From Larix kaempferi (taxonomy: Eukaryota; Streptophyta; Pinopsida; Pinales; Pinaceae): a DNA stretch of 64,000 nucleotides. Location: NCBI GenBank assembly GCA_027924585.1, contig BSBM01002089.1, positions 131,501 to 195,500 of the forward strand. Reading direction: 5' to 3'. The position numbers were made by a program, and so were the translations under genes. Below the pieces are notes generated by a model. That model searched no databases. It saw only the letters and a program-made list of their open reading frames with translations, and was not told where the DNA came from. The number at the start of each line of letters is the position of its first letter. The first letter of the stretch is position 1. Below, one piece after another: positions 24,901 through 35,480 of this stretch.

Positions 24901-24962
24901 TGTCTCTAACCCTACATAACCCCAAACCATTGTATTACAACAAACTTTTTCCAATCAATGGG

Positions 24963-25274
24963 TCATTTCAAAACAATAGGAACCCCGCCCCCATTGGTGG
25001 TCTTAATGACGACCGGCTTTGGTTTATCTCCAGATGTCATAGGTTTGATTAAACGGACAGAAGGTGTCACCGGCCTAACAGGCGTATTAGCCAAAAGAGG
25101 GACAAACTCATCGTGAGTGACTAGTTTGGAAGTAATTTCTGGGTAGGGCAGTGTAAGGTACCATACCAGAATACTCAAAGTGAGCCTAGGTAGAGTTAAC
25201 TGAGCCATAATCAACACCCCTTGTACTCCTATGGGGGAGTACAAGAATGGGATATGGAATATTGGAAGCACCAA
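24963..25274 (-). other. unrecognised open frame of 103 codons between the two gypsy copies
   Basis: The minus-strand frame includes PYPEITSKLVTHDEFVPLL and a Pro/Val/Lys-rich tail. It may be decayed transposon coding sequence, but I do not recognise the family. I do not claim it is expressed. Confidence 0.25.
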
Positions 25275-26399
25275 TTGTTATAGCATCTTCTATCATGGTT
25301 TACCCGAAGATGCTACCATGGATGATATTACTGTTATTCCTAGTTACAGACTTCCGTTTCCCTTTGCATTTATGGACATTTTTCTATTTATGAGAAATCC
25401 ATTCAAAAAAATTTATTTCTCAGTAGATACGTGGGTGGCTTGTGTCTCACCCACATATACGCGTGTGACCTGTGTCTCACTCACATATGTGTCTGCAAGA
25501 GGGTAAATATTAAAAAAAAAGTTACTTTCACGGGTTATTTTTCAGTCTCGAACCATTCCTTGACTCCCAAATCTAGTGAATAAATTCCAATAACTCCCTA
25601 GTTTCTCTCGTCAAAGGTATAAAATAGCATAGATGAAATTTTTTTGAGGTTTACAATCAAACATACATAGAGAGAATTATACAGCCACCTAGCCCAAGTT
25701 CTTGGTGAGTTTGTTCATGAGAAGAAATCCTTACTCATATGTGCAAAACCCTTTTCCTCAAGTTTTCAACTCCCTTGTCCATTTATATGGAATCCTAATT
25801 TCCATTCTTTCCACCACAAACCCTATTATGATAGAGTTTTTACTTCAAATATCTTGAGCATATTGTGTGAGAAAACTTTGAGGTAAGTTTAGAGTGCTTG
25901 AATAGCTTGGGAGGATGAACCCGGGACTCGGTTTCATAAAGGAAACCACATTATCAGGTTTATCTATTTCATGTACTTATTTCCATGTTTATATATATGA
26001 ATGGACTCTTTCACGTCCAATTAATAATGTTATTTTCATATTAATGGTTGTAAATGATTATTTATATTGATTTGGGAATGTATAATTTTGCAATTGTTCT
26101 CTTATGATTTACTGGTTATTATTATTTCTTTCACTTCTTGTTGTTTACATTTTATGGTTTGCAACAAAGAGACCAAGATAAGGAGCAAATCTCAATACCA
26201 GAGGAATCATCTTCAAACGTTGGAAACTGAGTATTTATCTTTAACTTTGTGTATGCCAATTTTTTGTTTAAAGAAACTTCTTGATTGTTTAAAGAATTCA
26301 ATTCATTTATATCCGTGCTCTGCAATGGTTGAACCCAAACAATTATTGGAGAATTTTTCCCATTACACCGATAAAATCGAGGTTTTTGCAATGCCATGA
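25275..26399. other. unassigned, LTR-like segment
   Basis: It includes a direct repeat of about 31 bp at 25438-25490 (TGTGTCTCACCCACATA and TGTGTCTCACTCACATA) and a TATA-like TATAAAATAGC near 25618. AT-rich DNA follows. This would suit part of an LTR, but no ends or duplications could be defined. The 110-codon plus frame at 26067 is not recognised. Confidence 0.3.
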
Positions 26400-26469
26400 C
26401 TCAACGATAGTGCTAATGATGGTGTTGAGGTGGAGGAGGGCCCATTTTTTACGGTGAAAATTGTGCACA

Positions 26470-27415
26470 TTAGGCCATCGGTGGATATGGGGATCTCAGG
26501 TGGTGTTCCAGAGTACACTCATAAAAAATTGGAGTCCCTGTACATGACGGGGGCAATGTCAACATAGGGTTTATCTTTGCGGTGACAATGGGTAGGATAA
26601 TGTCAGGCTTACTAGTGGCATTGGGATCATAGTATTTAATTTGGTCAAGAGTGACAATCTTCCCATTTAAGTGAAACATCATGATACAAAAGACCGAGGA
26701 GGCTATCGCCTTCATGGGATACATATAACTACTCCCCAAAAGGATGTTGTATATAAGTTGAGAATCGAATAACTCAATATTGATCATGACCATCTTGCCC
26801 CCCAACTCTATGAGGACATTTTTGTATAATCCTCTCGGTTGGGATGGTCTCCCATCATATGCGTGAAGGGTGATAGATGAGGGGACTATCTCTGGTTACC
26901 CTATTCATTTACAAACATTAGTGGACATGATGAAACTGGATGCACCTTCATCGATGAATCATAATGTTTTTTACTATGACAAGGAATTTAAGTGCAACTA
27001 ATGAGGGTAGTCATGGTTCAATGTTTTCAATATCAAAGTTTATGATGCATGAGACGGGGGGCCAATAACACCGAGTGCATTGAGTAATTCATTTCACTGG
27101 GTTGGGCATGACTGTAGTACCTCTAACATGGAAATGGTTATAGTGGACTGAGCCAAGTCATCCAAAATACTCTAATTGTGGGATGATTTCATATGGGGGT
27201 TATTAGGGGTATGCCGAAGTGAAACTTTGGGAATCCTGGGGATTTTTTTAGCAATTGGGTGTGGTATTTGGAGAGGCCCCCAAAAAGGGATAGGGATGTC
27301 TTCCACTTGGGGAGCTTTAGGCCTATCATAACCTTTTGCTTGGGTATGAAGATTAACATCCAGTGTATAGATATTTTGGAAAGAGACATCATCGGAGGGG
27401 CGAGGACCTTGCTAT
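26470..27415 (-). pseudogene. gypsy B protease region pseudogene
   Basis: The minus-strand open stretch 26805-26470 reads LIYNILLGSSYMYPMKAI, then HLNGKIVTLDQIKYYDP. This has the pattern of the C-terminal half of a gypsy aspartic protease and the segment after it (YNxLLGRxWM...AFP.GKIxxxDQ). Upstream, 27180-27000 contains WMTWLSPL- and LNALGV-like words that fit the linker between gag and protease in this family, broken by stops. The DTG-type active site is not visible. Confidence 0.6.
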
Positions 27416-28364
27416 TGTGTGATGACCCCCACAGTTTTTGGTTGGGGAGGATTATGGGCCCGAGGAGGGTTTGTCGGTGTCTTCTTCTTGGTTTATACTT
27501 GTCGGCACAAGGTTGAGGCGCACAATTTTTTGTACATCCAGCAGTGAAAGGGATAGCGACAAGGGTAAAGGACCAGTCACGGAGTGGATAAAGTGGAGGT
27601 TAAGTGGATAGTGCGGAATAATTGGTCAATTATTTAATTAGTTGAGGAGTCACTCTGCGAAGTGGACCAAGTGTAACGACCAAGTGAGCCTATAAATAGG
27701 AGTAGGATTGTAATCCTAAGGGAAACATATTTTTGGTAGCATATGTTGATATCATCATCTTGGTATTCTTTTGATCTGTTATGATCTGACCTTCGACGTC
27801 TTTTTCCTTTTTCTTGATGTTGATCTGCGGATCTGATTTTGTATTGGTTCGGTAGACGTATATCCCTGATGCTGTGATGTAAGACAGACTGATGATTAAT
27901 GAGAAGGAATTTTTTGTCTATGTCTATGTCTATGTCTCTTTTACCTGTCACAAAGTGAATGATTATGTGTTACCGTAGTATAATTGAATGTATGTCGCAA
28001 CATGGTTAAATACGGTGTATGAATGAATTTGTTATGTCGCAGTTGTGTTATGTATCTCGGATCAGTTATACATGTATTGATAATCTGTTATTGCGTAGAT
28101 CTGACTAACATGGTATGATGTGAATGATGTTTATGTCGATCTCCGGATTACATTGCGATTAAGTGTGAATGATGCATGTTCTCTCATATCTACGGAAACG
28201 TGGTTCCTGTAGCCCCCCTTAGATATCTCGGGTGAGACTTCACTCGCTCTGTGAGTGTTGCTGGAAAGGATAAATCCTTTTCGGTCTGATGTATATGGGA
28301 GATTGCGTTGATTTTTGTTGACAATTGTGTGAAGTAAACCCCTGTCGATAGATCAATGTCAACA
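27416..28364 (+). mobile_element. probable solo LTR inside gypsy B
   Basis: Sequence alien to gypsy B separates the gag end (28365 upward) from the linker (27415 downward). It starts near TGTGTGATGACCCCCACAG and ends ATCAATGTCAACA. It contains a TATA box (CTATAAATAGGAG near 27691) and a short (TATGTC)n run at about 27914-27937. The flanks CTATT and CTACT are similar but not identical, so the exact left edge and the target-site duplication are uncertain. It has no coding capacity. Confidence 0.6.
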
Positions 28365-28399
28365 CTACTAATTGTTGGCAGTCGGGGATAAGGGGGAAG

Positions 28400-30033
28400 T
28401 GATGGGTGTAATGACCATATTCACCGCAAATTGAGCAATATTAATTGGTCCTCAAGTTGGTGTTCTTCCCTTGCTTTTGGGGTTATTAGTCCTTGTGTTT
28501 TGATTACCCAGGTTCTGGTTTTGCTGGGGAGGGAGGTTTTCTCCTTGCCCCTATTGTTGGTTCTTCTTGTTCTTCCCTTTTTTATTCCCTTGATTTTGAG
28601 GATTCTGGGGATTTGCGGTGTTCAACTGATCGAACTATTGAGCTTGTTTTTCAAAGGAAGGTTGAATCAGGTTGACCCCCATATGAGGTGTGGGTTTTTT
28701 ACCATTTGGGCATGAAAATGGATAATAAGGGTTATATCTCAGGGGTGGGATAAATTCAGTTTGCACTACATAAGATGTGGATGTAGAAATGACTTGTGCC
28801 ATTTTCAGTGTAGGAACCGTTGTCATCTGGATAACGTCTGGATAACTAGGATTATAGGTTCCATACTGTAACTGCCAACTAGTGGAGTTTGTACCGGAGG
28901 AGGGGGTAACAATGCAGGTGACATAGATGGGTAATGTAGAGCCAAATTAAATGGCACTAAAGTGGTAGAAGGAACCTTTCCTAATTGGGAAATGGACCCA
29001 ATAATCCCATCCGCTTAATGTGACGAGCCCGCAGGTGTAGGATCCAATGATCGATGTCGAGGAGCATCAGGGAGGATAGTATAAAGGTAGTTGAATTGTG
29101 CATATATGAGATTGAAATGCTGAAATTTTATAATAGACTCTTCCTCAGCCTGTGGCATGGAGGTGGCAACATCTTTAGCTATGGCTAGTTGAAGTGCTTT
29201 GATCAACCAATCCAAGAAGAGGGTTGGTTGTATTTCGATTTTACATAATGTTTCTATGGCATGGAGGTGATGGCATCTTTAGATATGGATGGCTGAAGTG
29301 ATTACATGAACCAATCCAACAAGAAGGGTGGTTGTATTTCGATTTTACACAATGTTTTGCATCTATGCCAATCATGGATGTGTTCCGTGATTTGGGTGGA
29401 TGTATTTTGACAAAACACTGTGAGAATTTTGAGGCCAAGGTCACAGTGAATCGAGAGATGGAAGTAAGTGATAAATGCGGTGAATAATGTCTCAAAGGTG
29501 GCATGGGTCAATCTTAGTAAATTTATGTACCATTTGGCTGTCGTTCTGTTGAGGGTATGTTGAAAGAGGCGAAGCCTCACATAATATTCCACTAAGCTGT
29601 TAGAAGAACACCACATATGGAAGGACATGAAATTATTGGTGGGATCATCTCCTTGCTTCCCTTCAAATTTAGGAATATCAGAGGGAATTTTATCTGGCAT
29701 AGATGGCCATGTTGGATCATGTGCAATGGGCTCATTGATCAATTTGGCCAAATCAGGCAGATTTAGACTAGCCATAAAAGGTAGGGTAGGAGGATTTGGT
29801 CCTACCATAGTATGTTGTGTGCAGTTTCCTTGAGGGGGAGACTGGGGGGGTGTTGAAAACAATGAGTTGAATCCTACAAGAGAGGAGGGATCAAAATGGT
29901 TCAAAGGATCTCCAAGAGGAGAAGCCAAAGGGGGACCTCTTCCGACAGTGGAGGAAGTGAAAGGATTATCACTTTCTCCAAGAGGGGAATATGAACCGAA
30001 CAAGGTGTGTCCTTGTCCTGATGATCCTATCAA
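28400..30033 (-). pseudogene. gypsy B gag pseudogene, long intact N-terminal part
   Basis: From the ATG at 30033 the frame is open for 243 codons to 29302. It holds the capsid-like Retrotrans_gag domain: PKFEGKQGDDPTNNFMSFHMW, YYVRLRLFQHTLNRTTAKWY, then TLFTAFITYFHLSI and STQITEHIHDWHR. Just beyond it, a 104-bp tandem duplication (29161-29264 and 29265-29368) repeats the end of the domain. Then come a Pro-rich linker and a zinc knuckle, CSICGEYGHYTHH, near 28405-28446. The last Cys of that knuckle is Phe. Stops and shifts after 29302 prevent a full product. Confidence 0.88.
29161..29368. repeat. tandem duplication of about 104 bp within gypsy B gag
   Basis: Two similar units, each reading TCTTTAG..ATGG.T.G.TGAAGTG and ending in TTGTATTTCGATTTTACA, lie head to tail and differ at several sites. 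Gypsy A has a single copy here, so the duplication is specific to gypsy B. Confidence 0.75.
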
Positions 30034-33000
30034 TGTGGCCTAGGAGCATCCCTAGATAGAGTATATTTTGCAGGAACCATGGGGAGATGGTGTAAAAACA
30101 CCCCTTAAGAGAGGGGAGAGGCCTTACAGTCTTTGATACTGCCTCAAGAGTTTGTTTTGTTCCTCAATGATGAAGGATTTGTGTCAAGAGAGACTTGGTG
30201 GAATTTAAACATAATTGAAAAAATTAAAAAATAGGCCAACCACAATAGATGCAATATGGTGCAATGAGTGAGTGATATGTGCAAAAGTCAGTTTTAGTGC
30301 AAGAGTTCCCACATGTAGGTTATTTTTAATTACGAGTTAGTGAACTTGTATTTAAAAAGAAAATAAATGTAAATTCCCTAAAAAGAAATAACGTCCTTCC
30401 TCTCAAATGTAATTGGGGCCTGGGCCTCCCAAAAGTACAATTGATGGTGATAATGGGATCCGCACACCAATTAACTAGTGAAGGTAACAAAGAGAAGGTT
30501 CTATCGACGATGGAGCCAATGTTACAACTTGACAACACCTCCAAATGGAAATAGCCGACTTCAGGATTCAATTGCACCCACAATTTCTCCTCGGAGAAGT
30601 CCTAATTTTGGCCGCTAAGAAACCTTGCATCAAGTTGTAATACCTCCATTTTGACCCTTGGAATTATTGGGTTAATATGTAAAAATTGTAAATATGCGAT
30701 GTATGATTCCTAGCGTGGAGCTCAAGGCCAAGGAACTGCTAGTGAATGCTCAGCTTATAAAGGAAAGTATTTTATGTAATGTGGACATGTGCCAGTCGGC
30801 CATGGAAAAATGTAATAACATGTAAATATTTATAATACAAATAAAATGTCTAAGAGTTGGCTATGGATGCAACTAAATGAGGGGGTTGTGTTTATCAACT
30901 AGGGAGAGGTGAGGCATGTGTGGGATCCAATCCTTTGTTTTGGAGTGTCAACTTGAGAACCCATTGAGACATAAATGGTAAGAAAATACCTAAGTCTACT
31001 TCCATGCTGTTATTTATTTCTGTTGTAAGAAAATAGCTAATAAATCAACTCATGAATTTAATGGAGCATGGGCACAACCCAGAAATTCATATGGTTGAGT
31101 ATGGGCTCAGTTTTGGGTACCCAAAATTCAATTTTCCTCATGGGAATTCATTTATTTCCATTCCATTCCATTTTTGAGAAACCAGAGATCAATTCTGAGC
31201 AAGCTACGCATTCCCAACAAGCAAAATTGCAAAAATCGCAAATTGATAAAATGCCCTATTTTAGACTATAAAAAATGCCTAGAAACTCGTGTTAGTTGTG
31301 AAATCGAGTGGGGGATCCATAGAATTGACCCCTAGGGTGAAATTGAGAGTCCCATAAGCTTTAAAATCCATGGGAGAACCCATATTTTGAAGCCCGAAAG
31401 TTGAATTTCGTGACTACAAATTAGCATTGCCAAAAATAAAAAATAAAATCCAAGAGATCGTTGAAGTCTGAGAGGGATAAAAGGTTGGAATGGATTGATA
31501 AACCAAGTATAGGAAAATACCTTTGAAGGTTTAGCAACTTGGACCTTTCTATGGACACCCTGAATAGAAATGGAGGGAAGGGGCGCTTGAGGGACTGTGT
31601 AGTAGAGAAGGGGACCTTCCTTGTGTTGGGTGTGGTAGGTAGTGTGGGTGTCAAGGCTGGATGAAACCAATTGATATTACTATATCTCTATGTTTGATAT
31701 CACTATATTATCATTCACCTCCGTCGTCTGTCTACATGCTTGATAAAACCAGTTGCACGCTGGCTTAGCATGATATTGTGTTCCTATGACTATGAGTGAA
31801 CCTGTGTAGTTCCTCCTTTAGTGGATAGCATAGCCTAGCTCGGGGGTGGACTCTCAGTAGAAAGATAAATTACTGGACATAGTGCCTATTCCTGGGTGGA
31901 ACGTTTCTCTTCCATAGGCAGTTGCTTGAACGACTTCATTTAAAAAGATAATTGTTTATTGTTAATTACTGGTATTTTCATGTTGTGTATGTGAAATCAA
32001 TTTATTTTCCACTCTATATTTTATCATGCATCTGCACACACATTTAAACGCCTTGGAATTTTGTAATATGGTTGTGGGGGTGAAAATTAGAATCCCCGTA
32101 ATTTGCTCATGTCCCCAGCTCTGGTTGAATTGATGGGTGAGGACGTGACACAAGTATGGATCAATGGTTCAGCCTGCACAATATAGTGTCGTCTCCCTAC
32201 AACGCGCTGAGTGACTCGTAGGGGAGAGCAGGGAAGCTATACCTCGTCTTTCACCTCCTTGGTCATGACGCACTTCTGATCTAAGTTTTATTTGGACACT
32301 TGCTTATAGTAGTATTTTTAAAAGTACCCTATAAGTCAACAATGCTATGTTTCAAAATATCACTAATCAAATTAGAATGGTGGGCATTAATAGATGCCTA
32401 GTCCAATCAATCCTACCTAACTAAAATGCTATTTTGCGACCTTTTGTGGAGGATTTTAGTTGGTTGGCAATTTACAAAGTTGATTTTAAGGGTCTTGAAT
32501 TCACTTAGGGATTGTAAGAGAGGTATTTCGTAATTCCCTTCCTTTATGATTCACCAATCTCACAAGAAGTGCAGGGTGAAGAGTATACTTGGATTGGAAA
32601 GGTCTTTAGGTCCCTTAGTGTGTGCTAGTGGTGTAAACATGTGTGATGAAGGAAACTGGATTATTGAAAATTTAAATAGAAGAGTATAAAGTAAATGCAA
32701 ATGTAGATGTACTTTTAACTCCAAAAGACGCTCAAGGTGCTTTGTAAATCAAAGTGCTAACTAATAAAAAGTGTGCAATGGAGGTATTTCACACTTGTCA
32801 CCCTTTTCCGATTAACCAAGCTCACAAGAAGTGAGAGGTGAAGAGCATACTTAGGGGGACAAGAATCTTTAGGTCATTTCTTGTGTGCAAAAAGTGGATT
32901 CTACACTAGCCTTGATCCCAAAAACATGTCAAGTAAGCATAAACAAGAGAGGTATTGAATATTAGTGACAACAATGAGCCACGTTTGAAAGCCTCAAGGT

Positions 33001-33528
33001 TGGTTACCTCAGTAATTTTCGAGAGATGTGAACTCTTTACTCCCTAATATTGGTCTATGTGGACTAATTACTAAAAAAGTAAGTAATTATAGCAAATTAA
33101 CTTAATTTGATATCATTAGTGAGCAGTAATGGAGTTGCAAGATTGTTGCATATAGATAAAAATCAAATCAAATGATTGAAGTGTGGGAAAACTACACCCT
33201 GCCGCCCGATAGCGCAGAGAAAGAAAAAACACGCATGTTGTAGCATGAGCAGAACACAAACAAGGTGTGTGGGTCAAATAAAGGATTTCCGCGCGAGTCA
33301 TGAACTGTTTACTTACGCAAGTAGCATGGATGTCGAATCCATTTCTACACACGTAGCACGGACGAGAGGCTGGGATCCGCACTATTGTGTAAAAATTAAG
33401 TGTGTCCAACAAGAGGAAAAATTCTGGAATAGGAGATGGTAAAATGGATCTCCTACAAATGATAAACACTTATACTTAATCATTGATCATAAAACAACCT
33501 ATTTTAAAATAAATAAATAAAAATAAGC
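30034..33528 (-). other. gypsy B untranslated leader, split by a solo LTR
   Basis: Leader matching gypsy A 21333-23243 segment by segment, for example TTACCTTCACTAGTTAATTG and CACTAGCACACACTAAGGG. The part at 30636-32150 is an inserted solo LTR. No open frame is convincing. Confidence 0.75.
30636..32150 (+). mobile_element. solo LTR of the same family as the 52207-61045 element
   Basis: The 1515-bp segment is flanked by the perfect 5-bp duplication CAAGT (30631-30635 and 32151-32155), and gypsy B reads through cleanly when it is removed. It starts TGTAATACCTCCATTTTGACCC and ends GGACGTGACA. It shares landmarks with the 1457-bp LTRs at 52207 and 59589: GAGCTCAAGGCCAAGG, CCAGCTCGGGGGTGG and GGGTGGAACGTT. 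It has diverged strongly from them. A full element was probably reduced to one LTR by LTR-LTR recombination. Confidence 0.92.
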
Positions 33529-33538
33529 GGAGTCGCCA
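33529..33538 (-). promoter_or_regulatory. gypsy B primer binding site, tRNA-Arg-like
   Basis: The minus strand reads TGGCGACTCCGCTTA just inside the LTR, paralleling gypsy A. Confidence 0.65.
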
Positions 33539-33545
33539 TTAGAAT

Positions 33546-34511
33546 TGTTGTGGAAAAAATTACACAAGGGTGCATCCCTCCACTTCGTAAGGGGATAGGC
33601 CTTGTAGGCTACAACAAATCCTTAGTCCTTCGAGCCCCTTTTGGGGGTTTTGGTTGTCCTCCAAATGATCCTGCAATATATTGTTAGCGAATTCACATAA
33701 AATAAAGAAAATTAAATAAAATGTAACAAAAGGAAATGGGGGAGAATGCAAACTCCAACAACAACCAAATGTATACAAAACCACTTTGTATTGCCTAATG
33801 GTCAAGATGTACAACACCTAGGATATGTGGGATTCAAGGGAATCCAATAATGTCCCTTAGGGATGTCCTTATTGTCAAAACTATATGCTAAGTGGGTGAT
33901 AGAAAAATGGAGAGAAACTGTTGCCCCTTGGAGGAAGGTGGCAAGGGAGCTTAGGAATGCTTAGAAAGGTAGGAAGAGTATGAGGAAGCTCCAACACAAA
34001 TCCAATAACATAATTTTTCTCTTCTTTCTCTCTACAAAATGCATGTCAATGATTTCCTTTTATAGGCCAATAGGTGGCCAAGAAACAACTAGATCCAAAT
34101 GTGAACCCATGCACTCCATGAACTAGTTCCAAGGTACACCAAGTGGGCTATTTAATGCCACCAAGTGTGTGAGGATCCAAATTCGGATTGTTGGAGGCAA
34201 TGGTGATTTCAAGAGCTCTCATTGCGCCGAGGAATTAAGTGGTCTCCCCATTCCAATAGTAGTGTGGTTATCAAAGGAAAAGTTGTGCAAGTATCGCGCG
34301 AGGACTGAATTGATAACATGTACTATAGCACATGTTAAAAATGGTTCAACCACACAACCCCTTCTTTTGACCATCCTTGGGAAGATTTGGACTCATGTTT
34401 CCTTTTGGATTTTTTTAGGATTCCTTTAGAGACCCACATTCTTTATGTTAATGATGCCTTACTGCAAGAATCGCCCAAATGTCACATATGTGTGATATTT
34501 AGGCGTTAACA
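33546..34511 (-). repeat. gypsy B 5' LTR (966 bp)
   Basis: On the minus strand it starts TGTTAACGCCTAAATATC and ends TCCACAACA. It has a TATA box TATAAAAGG at 34056-34064 (minus strand). It aligns with the gypsy A LTR through its whole length but with heavy divergence. Confidence 0.82.
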
Positions 34512-34516
34512 GTAGT

Positions 34517-35123
34517 AGTTGTAGTTGTACCCTGGGATCCCTTTCAATCATTATAAGGTATCACCTCAAACTAAGTGGGGATATCCCTTAGTGAATCCTA
34601 ACTTAGTAGTACTTCCTATGCTTTACGTCAAGCCATCTATTGCATCAGGGAGAGTCATACATTTCAAAGGTAGAAGTGTTCACATTCACAAATCATGATC
34701 GCAACCATTCAGTAAGGTGCCACATCTGGAACCCTTACTTGTATTCTGGTCCCCCACCCCTGTGGGGTTATCATGGTTATCAACAACACTGCTTCTTCAA
34801 CTCTTGTAACAACATTTCTAGGTTCAATTACTCTTGCATGAATTGAATCCGCCTTCATCCATGTGCTAGCAGTATATTGAGTAGGCTCATGTTCTCCTCT
34901 TTTTGTAGCCACTTTGGCATATTTTCACAAGCATGGGTATGCCCACCTCATTTGTATAAAACAATATTCTCTGTTACGACTTGACTAGAAATATTCCCCC
35001 ATGGAAGGACCCTATTCATTCACACATGCTTCACATCTTCTAAGAACACCAGAGAGCACAAAAGAATGATGATGCATTATCATCCCTATAGTACCCTCTA
35101 TACCTAATACATCAGTGGGCATT
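34517..35123. other. unassigned DNA between two LTR sequences
   Basis: No recognised gene. A 67-codon minus frame at 34709-34912 is not recognised. Confidence 0.35.
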
Positions 35124-35480
35124 TGTTAATGCATAAATCTCGCACACATGCAACATTTTTTCAATTCACATAGTAAGGCGTTATCAACATATATCATGCA
35201 TCTCACCAAATACATCCTCATCAGATCCAAGAAGAAGAAGAAGAAGAAGAAGATAATATTGGGATCTTAAAACAAGCCAAACAAGGCCAGATTGATTTTT
35301 TATTGTGTGCCAACAAGATCGTATTGGGCAATCTGAGCTTAATGTCTATCATGGAGATGTCTTGAGGGTGATCTTGGGATAAGGAACATTTTAAAACTAA
35401 AAATAAATTATCCCTAATGAGCATGTCCTTACTAATAACAAAGCTAAAGCATTGTAACCATGTTTGATTGGATCCAAGTG
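35124..35480 (+). repeat. LTR fragment of the gypsy A/B family, plus strand
   Basis: TGTTAATGCATAAATCTC at 35124, followed by AGTAAGGCGTTATCAACATAT, aligns base by base with the start of the gypsy A LTR (15248 onward) for about 110 bp. It then weakens. An (AAG)n microsatellite lies at 35229-35254. The right end is approximate. Confidence 0.7.

Larger units (their letters stand above)
26400..34511 (-). mobile_element. gypsy B: degenerate Ty3/gypsy element, 5' part, minus strand
   Basis: Reading right to left: LTR 34511-33546, tRNA-Arg-like primer site 33538-33529, long leader, gag 30033-28400, and a decayed protease-proximal region down to about 26400. It faces gypsy A tail to tail. Two LTR insertions have entered it: 30636-32150 in the leader and about 27416-28364 just after the gag zinc knuckle. 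The rest of pol and a second LTR are missing. Confidence 0.82.
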
